Below, piece by piece: positions 17,038 to 25,944 of a DNA stretch of 64,000 nt. The number at the start of each line of letters is the position of its first letter. Position 1 is the first letter of the stretch. Source of the stretch: Paenibacillus agri (GTDB lineage Bacteria > Bacillota > Bacilli > Paenibacillales > Paenibacillaceae); assembly GCF_013359945.1 (NCBI RefSeq), contig NZ_JABWCS010000214.1, positions 150,675 to 214,674 on the forward strand, in the 5' to 3' direction. The notes under the pieces were generated by a model that had not been told where the DNA came from, searched no databases, and saw nothing but the letters and a program-made list of their open reading frames with translations. A program made the translations under genes and the position numbers.

Positions 17038-17199
17038 ATCCCCCTTTCTAAGGGGGACCCCAAGGGCCGCAGCCCTCTGGACACCCGCAAGTAAATCTCG
17101 ACGGGAGAAGGTTGGTTAGCGGACAGATGGTTTGGTTCGGCGTGGGAGCGGCCCTTCTTAGGCTCCCCTGGCGGGTTCGCCTGCGGGGCCTCCGCTGCG
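17038..17199 (+). repeat. Left inverted arm of the ileS-leader composite repeat
   Basis: This arm is an imperfect inverted copy of 17642-17814. Perfect blocks: 17072-17087 pairs with 17751-17766 (16 bp), and 17150-17169 pairs with 17667-17686 (20 bp), with further matches in GCCTGCG-GGCCTC near 17179-17193. It starts with short palindromes of the type CCCCCTTTCTAAGGGGG. Confidence 0.8.
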
Positions 17200-17216
17200 C
17201 TAGCCCCAAGCCCTTG

Positions 17217-17636
17217 CCCGAGCCCGCGATCCTCCGCAGGAGGCAGCCCAAGGCTCGGAAGCCAGCGACGGGCGAAGCGTCGCAAGCACTCCGCTTTGCC
17301 CCCGAGCCTGCGATCCTCCGTAGGAGGCAGCCTAGGCTCGGAAGCCAGCGACGGGCGAAGCGTCGCAAGGTAGTCCGCTTTGCCCCCGAGCCCGCGATCC
17401 TCCGTAGGAGGCAGCCCAGGCTCGGAAGCCAGCGACGGGCGAAGCGTCGCAAGCACTCCGTTTTGCCCCCGAGCCTGCGATCCTCCGCAGGAGGCAGCCT
17501 AAGGCTCGGAAGCCAGCGACGGGCGAAGCGACGCAAGGCAGTCCGCTTTGCCCCCGAGCCCGCGATCCTCCGTAGGAGGCAGCCCAGGCTCGGAAGCCAG
17601 CGACGGGCGAAGCGTCGCAAGCAAGTCCAAAGTCTT
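17217..17636 (+). repeat. Five tandem 84-bp G+C-rich repeats in the ileS leader
   Basis: Units begin with CCCGAGCC at 17217, 17301, 17385, 17468 and 17553 (periods 84, 84, 83, 85). Each unit has two potential hairpins: an outer CCGAGCC/GGCTCGG enclosing CCTCC-GNA-GGAGG, and GCGACG-GGCGAA-CGTCGC. Unit 4 has AGCGACGC in place of AGCGTCGC. The array lies inside the transcribed leader between the T-box terminator and ileS. Long open frames over it on both strands are by-products of the repeat. Confidence 0.9.
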
Positions 17637-17641
17637 TAAAA

Positions 17642-17814
17642 GCCGAGGCCGCGCAGGCGAACCCGAAGGGGAGCCTAAGAAGGGCCGGTCCTAGCGCCAA
17701 CGTATCAGTTACTATTCCACCACTGCCACTCCCACCTCGAGCTCTGCTTCCGGGTGTCCAGAGGGCGGCGCCCTCTGGGGCCCTCCCTTGGCGAAGGGAG
17801 GGTTTGGGAGGGAT
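17642..17814 (+). repeat. Right inverted arm of the ileS-leader composite repeat
   Basis: Imperfect inverted copy of the left arm (17038-17199), so arms and array together could fold into one giant stem with the tandem hairpins in its loop. It ends with CCCTCCCTTGGCGAAGGGAGGG, itself a palindrome, 45 bp before the ileS start. A small hairpin GGTTTT/AAAACC follows at 17823-17839. Confidence 0.8.
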
Positions 17815-17859
17815 CGAAAAAGGTTTTAAGATCAAAACCAAGGAAGGATTTGACCCTAA

Positions 17860-20800
17860 ATGCAAAAAGTAGACGTCAGAGAAAAAGCGCGGGCTAGAGA
17901 CGTCCGCATCTTGAAGAAATGGAGCGACGAAAATACGTTCCGCAGATCGATGGAGAACCGCGAAGGCCGCAAGAACTATGTGTTCTATGAAGGACCTCCT
18001 ACAGCGAATGGTGCACCCCATATCGGGCACGTGCTGGGACGCGTAATCAAGGACTTTATCGGCCGTTACCAGACGATGAAGGGCTACCGCGTTGTTCGTA
18101 AAGCGGGCTGGGATACACACGGCCTGCCGGTTGAGCTGGGTGTTCAGAAGCAGCTCGGAATCTCCGGGAAACAGGAGATCGAAGAATACGGTGTAGAGAA
18201 ATTTATCGAGAAATGTAAAGCGAGTGTCTTTGGATACGAGAAGCAATGGCGAGAGTTTACGGAAGCTATCGGTTACTGGACGGATCTGGATAACCCGTAC
18301 ATCACCCTGAACAATACGTACATTGAGAGTGTTTGGAACATCTTGGCGACAGTGCATGAGAAGGGCCTTCTATACCGTGGGCACCGAGTTAGTCCGTACT
18401 GTCCGAGCTGCCAAACGACACTGAGCTCCCACGAAGTTGCACAAGGCTACAAGACGGTCAAAGACCTCAGTGCTACCGCCAAGTTCAAGCTGGATGACAG
18501 CGGGGAATATGTACTGGCTTGGACGACAACCCCTTGGACACTGCCGGCGCATATGGCGTTGGCGATGAACCCGGACATGGATTATGTGCGGGTACAGCAA
18601 GAGGATGGAGTATACATTCTGGCGAAGAATCTGGTGGATGATGTGATGAAGGGTGAGCATACGATCCTTTCCACGCATAAAGGTTCCGACTTTATCGGCA
18701 AAACCTATGCGCCTCCATTCAGCTATATTCAGGCTGAGAAGCACAATGTCATTGTTGGCGCCTCTTTCGTTACAGATGCCAGCGGTACAGGGATTGTACA
18801 CATGGCTCCGGCGCATGGTGAGGATGACTACAAGACTTGCCGCGAGAACGGCATCAGCTTTGTGAATGTGGTCGATGCTTCTGGTAAATATACGGACTTG
18901 ATTGCTGATTTTGCCGGACGATTCGTGAAGGATTGCGATCTGGACATCGTGAAGACGTTGTCGGAGAAAGGTCTGCTCTACAGCAAGGAAAAATATGAGC
19001 ACAGTTATCCGTTCTGCTGGCGCTGTGATACCCCGCTTCTGTACTATGCGACAGACAGCTGGTTCATCAGCACGACAGAGATCAAGGATCAACTCATTGC
19101 CAACAACAACGGTGTGAGCTGGTACCCTGAACACGTGCGTGATGGACGTTTTGGTAAATTCCTGGAGGAACTGGTGGACTGGAACATCAGCCGTAACCGT
19201 TATTGGGGAACACCGCTGAATGTATGGGTTTGTCAGGATACCGGCAAAGAGTTCGCACCGCACAGCATTGCTGAGATGAGAGCGATGGCCGTGGACGAAG
19301 TACCAGAGGATATCGAGCTGCACAAGCCGTTCGTGGACAACATCAAGCTGCGCAGTCCGTTCAGCGAGGGTGGAGTGATGGTACGTACATCGGAAGTTAT
19401 CGACGTTTGGTTCGATAGCGGATCGATGCCATTTGCGCAAAGCCACTATCCATTTGAAAATGCTGACGCGTTAGATGACCAATTCCCGGCGGATATGATC
19501 TGTGAAGGAATTGACCAGACTCGTGGCTGGTTCTACAGCCTGCTGGCAGTTTCCACGTTGTTCAAGGGCGTAGCGCCTTACAAAGCGGTTATTGCTACTG
19601 GTCATATCCTTGATGAAAATGGCCAAAAAATGTCCAAATCCAAGGGCAACGTCATTGACCCATGGGAAATCATGAACGAATACGGCACCGATGCTTTCCG
19701 TTGGGCGATCCTGTCCGACAGCGCACCATGGAACAATAAACGCTTCTCCCGTGGTCTGGTCGGTGAGACCAAATCCAAAATCGTGGATACACTGGTCAAC
19801 ACGCATGCGTTCCTGACCTTGTATGCTGGCATTGACGGTTATGATCCGGCGGATCATCCGTTCAAAGTATCCGAACATAAGCTGGACCGCTGGATTCTTT
19901 CCCGTATGAACAGCCTGATCCTCTTAGTAGATAAAGGGCTGGCCGTGAACGATTTCGTCAATACGTCAAAAGCGATTGAGAACTTCATCGACGAGCTCAG
20001 CAACTGGTACATCCGTCGTTCCCGTGACCGTTTCTGGGGCAGCGGCTTGGGCGAGGAAAAGCTGGATGCTTACCGTACGCTGACTCATGTACTGTTGACC
20101 ACAGCACAGCTGATGGCGCCGTTCACACCAATGCTGTCGGAGGATATCTTCACAAACCTGGGTGGCGGCGAGAGCGTACACTTGGCGGATTATCCGGTAG
20201 CTGACGAAAGCCTGATCGACAAAGAGCTGGAGCAGGATATGGAAAGTGCTCGAGGCATCGTAGAGCTTGCACGTAACGTGCGTAACGAGACGGGCATTAA
20301 GAACCGCCAGCCGTTGTCCGAGCTGATTGTTTCGATTGATCGCAGCTTCCACGTGGCCGACTATGAAGAAATCATCAAGGATGAGATCAACATCAAGAAC
20401 ATTGTGGTGGAGACCAGCGATAGCGGCTTTGTTGATTTTACCTTGAAGATGAATCTGAAGGTTGCTGGTAAAAAATACGGCAAAAATATCGGCTTCCTGC
20501 AAGGCTTCCTGAAGAGCCTGGATAGTGAGGCTACACGCAAAGCCGTACAGGACGGAGTAATCGCCATCGTTTCTCCGGAAGGGGAAGAGCTGCAAATCAC
20601 CGCCGATGAGCTGCTGGTGGAGAAGCAGGCCAAGCCTGGCTTTGCCTCTGCATCTGGCTATGGTATCACTGTAGCGCTGAATACCGAGATCACGCCTGAA
20701 CTGGTGCAAGAAGGCTGGGTGCGGGAGATCGTACGGGCGGTGCAGGATTACCGCAAACGTCTGGATCTGCCGATCGATAAGCGCATTGCACTGACACTGG

Positions 20801-20952
20801 ATCTTGACGACGAACTGAAGGCGGCGGTTACTGCATTTGAGCATGTGCTACGTGAGAACGTCCTGGTTACCACTGTTGAATTAGGCGGGGCACAATCCTT
20901 TGAGACCGTGGAAGCCGGAGGCAAATCTATCGGTATTCACATCGGTGCTTAA
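17860..20952 (+). CDS. ileS: Isoleucyl-tRNA synthetase, type-2-like
   Basis: Class I synthetase, 1030 aa. Seen: HIGH motif at residues 54-57 (NGAPHIGHVLGRVIKDF), the WDTHGLPVE block, CP1 editing domain, and KMSKS at 590-594 (GQKMSKSKGN). Length over 1000 aa, the KGYRVVRKAGWDTHG block, and the absence of a C-terminal Cys4 zinc finger point to the eukaryote-like type 2, unlike the ~920-aa type 1 enzyme of B. subtilis at this locus. Type 2 enzymes are often insensitive to mupirocin; that is inferred here. ATG 17860 after AAGGAAGG. Preceded by a T-box and an unusual repeat leader. Confidence 0.95.
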   Translation: MQKVDVREKARARDVRILKKWSDENTFRRSMENREGRKNYVFYEGPPTANGAPHIGHVLGRVIKDFIGRYQTMKGYRVVRKAGWDTHGLPVELGVQKQLGISGKQEIEEYGVEKFIEKCKASVFGYEKQWREFTEAIGYWTDLDNPYITLNNTYIESVWNILATVHEKGLLYRGHRVSPYCPSCQTTLSSHEVAQGYKTVKDLSATAKFKLDDSGEYVLAWTTTPWTLPAHMALAMNPDMDYVRVQQEDGVYILAKNLVDDVMKGEHTILSTHKGSDFIGKTYAPPFSYIQAEKHNVIVGASFVTDASGTGIVHMAPAHGEDDYKTCRENGISFVNVVDASGKYTDLIADFAGRFVKDCDLDIVKTLSEKGLLYSKEKYEHSYPFCWRCDTPLLYYATDSWFISTTEIKDQLIANNNGVSWYPEHVRDGRFGKFLEELVDWNISRNRYWGTPLNVWVCQDTGKEFAPHSIAEMRAMAVDEVPEDIELHKPFVDNIKLRSPFSEGGVMVRTSEVIDVWFDSGSMPFAQSHYPFENADALDDQFPADMICEGIDQTRGWFYSLLAVSTLFKGVAPYKAVIATGHILDENGQKMSKSKGNVIDPWEIMNEYGTDAFRWAILSDSAPWNNKRFSRGLVGETKSKIVDTLVNTHAFLTLYAGIDGYDPADHPFKVSEHKLDRWILSRMNSLILLVDKGLAVNDFVNTSKAIENFIDELSNWYIRRSRDRFWGSGLGEEKLDAYRTLTHVLLTTAQLMAPFTPMLSEDIFTNLGGGESVHLADYPVADESLIDKELEQDMESARGIVELARNVRNETGIKNRQPLSELIVSIDRSFHVADYEEIIKDEINIKNIVVETSDSGFVDFTLKMNLKVAGKKYGKNIGFLQGFLKSLDSEATRKAVQDGVIAIVSPEGEELQITADELLVEKQAKPGFASASGYGITVALNTEITPELVQEGWVREIVRAVQDYRKRLDLPIDKRIALTLDLDDELKAAVTAFEHVLRENVLVTTVELGGAQSFETVEAGGKSIGIHIGA

Positions 20953-21066
20953 AAATGTATCACTTGTCCGTTAATGGCATATACTAGCGTCACAAGCATA
21001 GATGAACAGTCTTCGGGCCGTCCGTCTATGCATGAAATATAGTTCCTTATATTTCGGCGCAAAATA

Positions 21067-21119
21067 ACGAGCCCGTGCTAAAGGAAAGATATTTCCTTTG
21101 CCGGGCTCGTCTGTTTTGA
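21067..21119 (+). terminator. Terminator after ileS
   Basis: ACGAGCCCG pairs with CGGGCTCGT, with an inner AAAGGAAA/TTTCCTTT stem, then CTGTTTT. The combined stem is long and nearly perfect. Confidence 0.8.
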
Positions 21120-21151
21120 GACGCCAGGAACATGGGAAGGGACGGGTGACA

Positions 21152-21577
21152 GTGACGGAACGAAAGGAAGACAGCAAAGGTTCTGGGCCTAGAGGGAGAA
21201 TCTCTATCAAGACCTCGGACAAGAAAAAGGGGCACAAGGAAACTCCAGCCTGGGATTCCCGAAATCCCGAGGAGATTCCGCTGGAGGAGAAGCTAAATCT
21301 CGTCTATCGGATGACTTTCGAACTGGCACAGCAGATGGAGAAGTCTCGGATTGCCCAGTATACAGAGCTTCTCTATTCTCCTTGGCGCTTAATCTGGTTG
21401 AATGTGCTCTCGGGAACGTCACGTGGAGTTGGAATTGCAGTGGGCTTCACGTTTTTTGCGGCAACGATTATTTATGTCCTTCAAGTGCTCGGGGCGCTTA
21501 ATCTGCCGATTATCGGGGATTATATTGCGGATATCGTGCGGATTGTACAACATCAACTGGAACTGAAGACTTTTTAA
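21152..21577 (+). CDS. DUF5665 domain-containing membrane protein
   Basis: 141 aa of unknown function. Seen: a basic, low-complexity N-terminus, a conserved central part (NLVYRMTFELAQQMEKSRIAQYTELLYSPWRLIWLNVLSGTSRGVGIAVG), and one or two membrane segments (GIAVGFTFFAATIIYVLQVLGALNLPIIGDYIADIV) that fit DUF5665. Start GTG 21152 is nine bases after GGGAAGG; earlier in-frame codons lie in the ileS terminator. Convergent with a small minus-strand frame. Confidence 0.75.
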   Translation: MTERKEDSKGSGPRGRISIKTSDKKKGHKETPAWDSRNPEEIPLEEKLNLVYRMTFELAQQMEKSRIAQYTELLYSPWRLIWLNVLSGTSRGVGIAVGFTFFAATIIYVLQVLGALNLPIIGDYIADIVRIVQHQLELKTF

Positions 21578-21776
21578 AAGCCGGGGCCTCTGCGCTGCTC
21601 CAAGCGCCTGCTTTGATCGGCTTTCTAAAGCTGTTCCATTCCCTTTTCAACCGCTGCAGCGGGGTGTACTGCTTCTTTTCCGTATAGATAATCCGCAGTT
21701 TTCTCATGAGCAGTTGATAACGCCGGTCATCTTGATGACTGAACTGATGAACTTCTTTAAAGTAATTAGGTTTCAT
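21510..21776 (-). CDS. Small hypothetical protein
   Basis: 88 aa, unknown. ATG at 21776 on the minus strand follows AGAAGGAG with good spacing, the main support. Residues 1-50 (FKEVHQFSHQDDRRYQLLMRKLRIIYTEKKQYTPLQRLKREWN) look like a natural, basic, helical protein. Its 3' end overlaps the convergent DUF5665 gene by 68 bp, so the last ~20 residues are doubtful. Confidence 0.4.
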   Translation of the reverse strand: MKPNYFKEVHQFSHQDDRRYQLLMRKLRIIYTEKKQYTPLQRLKREWNSFRKPIKAGAWSSAEAPAFKKSSVPVDVVQSARYPQYNPR

Positions 21777-22006
21777 TATGCATACTCCTTCTGAGTTGGG
21801 TTCGTGATACACATAGACAGAAAAGAATTTGTACAATTATATCGGCCAACAGGTATATAGTTCAACAGAACTATTATACTAGGACATTCTGAACATTTTC
21901 TTAAACTTTTCTTTACAAAAAAAAGAGGAGCCGGTCTATAGCGTCCTGCAACCGTCTCCATGCGATTTATTCTGATGTTTTTCTGTGCTTAATTCCTGTA
22001 TAGCTG

Positions 22007-22741
22007 TTAGTCTGTCCGGTCATTCTGGCTATGGGGGTCAAGCAGGTAACTACCCTCACCGCTGTCCATATAGTGCTTGTAGCTACGCCCTCGAACGACA
22101 GTTACATTGTTGCCTTCGATATCGGTAGCGATGAAATTTTCCCAAGGCTCTACGAAGCCTTCGGTCTCGTCGGCCTCAATTTCCATGTCTTCATAGGCTC
22201 CAACCTCATTACTTTCTGCCATGGCCGGAGAATTGGAGGTACCCCAGCTCTCGACAATTTGCCAGGCGTCTTCGCCGTCAAAACCATTCTGCTCTTCATT
22301 CTCGTCAAGACTGGTCCTTCCAAAAGGGGGCGTGAGGAATTCCTCTTCGGCGGGACGGTTATTCGGCTTCATTTGTTTGGGATTATGCTCTTTGCAGTAA
22401 CGGGTAGCGGGGACGACGGCTAACCGCTCGAAGGGAATAGGTTCACCGCCGGCAATACAGGTGCCATAGGTTCCTTCATCCATTGCTTTCAAGGCTGCAT
22501 CGATATCCTCCAGCTCATGCTCGTCCCGCTCCAGCAGGGAAATGTCCATGGACCGGTGATACAGGTCGGTAGCGGCATCGCCTGGATGATTATCGATTTC
22601 CGACAGTTCCCCGGAGTTGTCGCGCATGGATTCCTGCAGCCCGTAATGCTCATTATTCTGCAGTCTGTGGCGGATATCCGCACGTTGCTGGTGCAGATCT
22701 GCACGAAGTTCCGAGAGCTGCTCTGCTGTCAGGTGTGTCAT
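22007..22741 (-). CDS. yteA: YteA/YlyA family sporulation-associated DksA/TraR-type protein
   Basis: 244-aa regulator-like protein of the DksA/TraR superfamily, YteA branch. Seen: MTHLTAEQLSELRADLHQQRADIRHRLQ, the helical hairpin, HPGDAATDLYHRSMDISLLERDEHELEDIDAAL, and a degenerate zinc-finger region (YGTCIAGGEPIPFERLAVVPATRYCKEH) with only two of the four cysteines of DksA. The place between ileS and lspA matches ylyA of B. subtilis, although here it is on the opposite strand. ATG 22741 after GAAAGGAG. Confidence 0.85.
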   Translation of the reverse strand: MTHLTAEQLSELRADLHQQRADIRHRLQNNEHYGLQESMRDNSGELSEIDNHPGDAATDLYHRSMDISLLERDEHELEDIDAALKAMDEGTYGTCIAGGEPIPFERLAVVPATRYCKEHNPKQMKPNNRPAEEEFLTPPFGRTSLDENEEQNGFDGEDAWQIVESWGTSNSPAMAESNEVGAYEDMEIEADETEGFVEPWENFIATDIEGNNVTVVRGRSYKHYMDSGEGSYLLDPHSQNDRTD

Positions 22742-22889
22742 TTGATTGTGCTCCTTTCTGATCCTGCTTCAGAACATCATTCCTTCCCCTTCGCCTGTGC
22801 GGGAGGGCTCCTTGATAGGTTGACCGGAGAGAAGGGATTTTAGCGATGGAAAATAGTCCCCAAGAGTCCCTGCACGAAAGGGTCTGCAA

Positions 22890-22918
22890 TAGACGGGTCT
22901 TTAGGCCTGTGCTACAAT
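22890..22918 (+). promoter_or_regulatory. Candidate promoter of lspA-rluD
   Basis: TAGACG (22890-22895), 17-bp spacer, TACAAT (22913-22918), about 67 bp before the lspA start. Confidence 0.4.
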
Positions 22919-22985
22919 ATACGAGTCTGTAATCAGTATTTGACCGCGTAGACGCGGGAAAAATAAGAACGGAGTGACAACTTCT

Positions 22986-23468
22986 GTGGTGTATTATCTG
23001 ATAGCTCTCATTGCTTTTTTGATCGACCAGGCAACCAAATATGTAATCGCTACGCGTCTGGAGCTCGGGGAACAAATTCCGGTGATTGGGAACTTCTTTC
23101 TGATTACCTCCCATCGCAACCGCGGGGCCGCTTTCGGCATTCTGGAGGGACAGCAGTGGTTCTTCATTTTGGTTACCATTGTGGTTGTTGCCGGTATCGT
23201 ATGGTATCTGAATAAGGTCAAAGCGACACGCAAATTGCTGCCTACCGCATTAGGTCTTGTACTCGGTGGAGCCGTCGGCAATTTCCTGGATCGGATGTTG
23301 AACGGCGAGGTTGTCGATTTTCTGCAATTTAATTTTGGAAGCTATACCTTCCCGATCTTCAATGTCGCGGATTCCTGCATCGTTATCGGTGTGGCGCTGA
23401 TTATTCTGGATTCGCTGCGTGATATGAAGGGCGGAGAAGAGATCACGGAAGTAAAGGAAACAAAGTAA
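22986..23468 (+). CDS. lspA: Lipoprotein signal peptidase
   Basis: Membrane aspartyl protease (signal peptidase II, 160 aa) that cleaves prolipoproteins before the lipidated Cys. Seen: four hydrophobic segments, DQATKYVIATRLELG near the start, SHRNRGAAFGI, GGAVGNFLDRMLNGEVVDF with the first catalytic Asp, and FNVADSCIVIG with the second. Start GTG 22986 or 22989 by comparison with B. subtilis LspA (VYYLIAL); the GTG at 22974 is only four bases from the GGAG site. Followed after 14 bp by the RluD-like gene. Confidence 0.95.
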   Translation: MVYYLIALIAFLIDQATKYVIATRLELGEQIPVIGNFFLITSHRNRGAAFGILEGQQWFFILVTIVVVAGIVWYLNKVKATRKLLPTALGLVLGGAVGNFLDRMLNGEVVDFLQFNFGSYTFPIFNVADSCIVIGVALIILDSLRDMKGGEEITEVKETK

Positions 23469-23482
23469 GCTTACAGAAAGGA

Positions 23483-24454
23483 ATGAATGATTTGAATAAT
23501 GACGTCAATCAGCAACCGGCATCCGGCTACGAAGAAGAGAGGGACGTCACGGAGTGGACGGTCTCCGGCGAGAATGCCCGGGAGCGTATTGATAAGTATA
23601 TCACCGAGGCTTGGGAGGAAGAGGTGTCCCGTTCACAGGTTCAGCTGTGGATCAACGGCGGACATGTTACTGTGAATGGTGCAACGGTCAAAGCCAATCA
23701 CAAGCTATGGGAAGGCGACGTGGTGGCTGTTACGGTACCTGAAGCGGAAGTCACGGATCTGATTGCGGAAAATATCCCGCTGGACATTGTGTATGAAGAC
23801 AGCGATGTGATCGTTGTGAACAAGCCGCGCGGAATGGTCGTGCATCCTGCAGTAGGTCATCCCTCAGGAACGCTGGTCAATGCTCTCATGTATCATTGCA
23901 AGGACTTGTCCGGCATTAACGGTGAGATCCGTCCAGGCATTGTACACCGCATTGACAAAGATACCTCTGGCCTTATTATGGCCGCGAAGAACGACGCCAG
24001 CCATGCTTCGCTGGCTGCGCAGCTGAAGGAGCACAGTGTGACCCGTCGTTATATTGCTGTAGTTCAGGGCAATCTGAGTCATGACAAAGGAACTGTAGAC
24101 GCGCCAATCGGCAGAGATCCGCATGATCGCAAGCTGTACACCGTAACGGAGAAGAACAGCAAAAAATCTGTAACTCATTTTACCGTACTGGAACGGTTTG
24201 GCGATTGCACGCTTCTGGAGCTGCAACTGGAGACAGGGCGCACCCACCAGATTCGGGTACATATGAAATTCATCGGTCATCCTCTGGCTGGTGATCCGAT
24301 CTATGGCCGCAGCAAAGGAACGACGATGAAAGGTCAGGCTTTGCATGCAGCTGTCCTCGGATTTGTTCACCCTTCTACTGGAGAGTATATGGAGTACAGT
24401 GCACCGCTTCCAGCAGATATGGAAGAATTATTGTTCGCTTTGCGTAGCAGATAA
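23483..24454 (+). CDS. ylyB: RluA/RluD family pseudouridine synthase (YlyB)
   Basis: rRNA pseudouridine synthase, 323 aa. Seen: N-terminal S4 domain (RIDKYITEAWEEEVSRSQVQLWINGGHVTVNG), then the catalytic domain with HRIDKDTSGLIMAAK (catalytic Asp in HRIDKDTSG) and LETGRTHQIRVHMKFIGHPLAGDPIYG. Probably modifies 23S rRNA like RluD. ATG 23483 is close to AAAGGA; TTG 23492 is better spaced and may be the real start. In B. subtilis the next gene is pyrR; here 8 kb intervene. Confidence 0.93.
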   Translation: MNDLNNDVNQQPASGYEEERDVTEWTVSGENARERIDKYITEAWEEEVSRSQVQLWINGGHVTVNGATVKANHKLWEGDVVAVTVPEAEVTDLIAENIPLDIVYEDSDVIVVNKPRGMVVHPAVGHPSGTLVNALMYHCKDLSGINGEIRPGIVHRIDKDTSGLIMAAKNDASHASLAAQLKEHSVTRRYIAVVQGNLSHDKGTVDAPIGRDPHDRKLYTVTEKNSKKSVTHFTVLERFGDCTLLELQLETGRTHQIRVHMKFIGHPLAGDPIYGRSKGTTMKGQALHAAVLGFVHPSTGEYMEYSAPLPADMEELLFALRSR

Positions 24455-24549
24455 GTACAAATGAAGTGATAATAAATCCATGGTTTTGCATCACGGTTTA
24501 CGTCATATTTATGATTAGAACTTTGAAAAAAAGCCAGGAGATGACCTTT

Positions 24550-25803
24550 ATGAGTATTGAACAATATCAAGATACATTCATCCAGAGTAACTTTGCAGAC
24601 CGCATCGGCGGTGCCAATTACGGTAAAGACACCGCGATTTATAAATTCGAGAAAATCAAACGCGCCAAGGCATCCGCGAAGCTGGATTTCCCTGACATCG
24701 AACTTATTGACATGGGTGTCGGCGAACCGGACGAAATGGCGGACGCGGGCATTGTTGCCAAGCTGGCCGAAGAAGCATCGAAGGAAGAGAACCGTGGTTA
24801 TTCGGATAACGGTATTCCTGAGTTCAAGGCTGCAGCCGCACAATACTTGCACGATGTATTCAGCGTGGAAGGCATTGATCCGGTAACCGAGGTTGTGCAT
24901 TCTATCGGTTCGAAGCCAGCATTGGCCATGTTGCCATCTTGCTTCATTAATCCCGGCGATATCACCATCATGACGGTTCCAGGCTATCCGGTCTTGGGAA
25001 CACACACCAAATACTTGGGTGGACAAGTCTACACGGTGGAATTGAAAAAAGAGAACAAATTCCTGCCGGATCTGAACGCCATTCCTGAGGACATTGCCAA
25101 GAAAGCCAAACTGCTTTATTTGAACTATCCGAACAACCCTACGGGAGCCAGTGCGACGCCTGAGTTCTTCGCTGAGGTAGTAGCTTGGGCCAAGAAATAC
25201 GATGTTGTCGTGATTCATGATGCACCGTACGCTGCCCTGACCTATGATGGTGTGAAGCCGCTCAGCTTCCTGTCTGTGCCGGGTGCTAAGGATGTTGGTG
25301 TTGAGCTTCATTCCCTGTCCAAGTCGTATAACATGACTGGTTGGAGAATTGGCTTTGTGGCCGGCAACCCGCTGATTGTCAAAGCGTTCAGCGATGTGAA
25401 GGATAACAATGACTCCGGTCAGTTTATCGCCATCCAAAAAGCCGCAGCCTATGGTCTGGCTAACCCGTCGATCACAGAAGCGATCGCGGACAAATATTCC
25501 CGCCGTCATAACTTGTTGGTGGATGCACTGAACAGCCTCGGCTTCCAGGCCGAGAAGCCTAAAGGCTCGTTCTTCCTGTACGTGGCTGCGCCGAAAGGCG
25601 TGAAGGGCGGACGCCGTTTTGAGACTGGCGAAGATTTCTCGCAGTTCCTGATCCGTGAGAAGCTGATCTCCACCGTACCTTGGGATGATGCCGGAGCCTT
25701 TGTACGCTTCTCCGTAACCTTTGTTGCCAAAGGCGAAGAGGAAGAGCACCGCGTGATCTCTGAGATCAAACGCCGGCTCAGCGATGTTGAATTTGAATTC
25801 TAA
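24550..25803 (+). CDS. dapL: LL-diaminopimelate aminotransferase (DapL-like)
   Basis: Fold-type I PLP aminotransferase, 417 aa. Seen: DMGVGEPDEMADAGIVAKLAEEA, YSDNGIPEFKAAAAQYL, LNYPNNPTGASA, IHDAPYAALTYDG, and the PLP lysine in SLSKSYNMTGWRIGF (Lys258). This pattern fits DapL, which makes LL-diaminopimelate directly from tetrahydrodipicolinate for lysine and cell wall; another class I aminotransferase cannot be excluded. ATG 24550 follows GGAG at 24537-24540. Monocistronic, with its own terminator. Confidence 0.8.
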   Translation: MSIEQYQDTFIQSNFADRIGGANYGKDTAIYKFEKIKRAKASAKLDFPDIELIDMGVGEPDEMADAGIVAKLAEEASKEENRGYSDNGIPEFKAAAAQYLHDVFSVEGIDPVTEVVHSIGSKPALAMLPSCFINPGDITIMTVPGYPVLGTHTKYLGGQVYTVELKKENKFLPDLNAIPEDIAKKAKLLYLNYPNNPTGASATPEFFAEVVAWAKKYDVVVIHDAPYAALTYDGVKPLSFLSVPGAKDVGVELHSLSKSYNMTGWRIGFVAGNPLIVKAFSDVKDNNDSGQFIAIQKAAAYGLANPSITEAIADKYSRRHNLLVDALNSLGFQAEKPKGSFFLYVAAPKGVKGGRRFETGEDFSQFLIREKLISTVPWDDAGAFVRFSVTFVAKGEEEEHRVISEIKRRLSDVEFEF

Positions 25804-25819
25804 TATAGTGGATATAGTA

Positions 25820-25855
25820 TACCCCGCAGCCGTAATGGCTGCGGGGTATTGTTTT
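25820..25855 (+). terminator. Terminator after dapL
   Basis: TACCCCGCAGCC (25820-25831) and GGCTGCGGGGTA (25837-25848), perfect 12-bp stem with a 5-nt loop, then TTGTTTT. Confidence 0.9.
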
Positions 25856-25944
25856 ACTCAGGGGAAAATGAAATACATATAACTGGTGGGCAAGCATCCG
25901 TTATCAAAACAACCAGTCCAGAAAGTGGAATCTTATCTATGTGA

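Noticed and set aside
16753..17119. Open frames in the ileS leader
   Set aside because: They overlap the T-box structure and its terminator; the RNA elements explain the sequence better.
17217..17636. CRISPR array
   Set aside because: The units are contiguous 84-bp repeats without unique spacers, and no cas genes are near.
17048..17639. Long open frames on both strands of the tandem repeat (e.g. 17112-17639 plus, 17048-17620 minus, 17332-18357 minus)
   Set aside because: They arise because the 84-bp unit is a multiple of three and G+C-rich; the translations are Arg/Pro-rich repeats, have no ribosome sites, and one runs antisense into ileS.
22007..22741. Functional DksA with an intact zinc finger
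   Set aside because: Only two of the four cysteines are present; the length and sequence fit the YteA branch.
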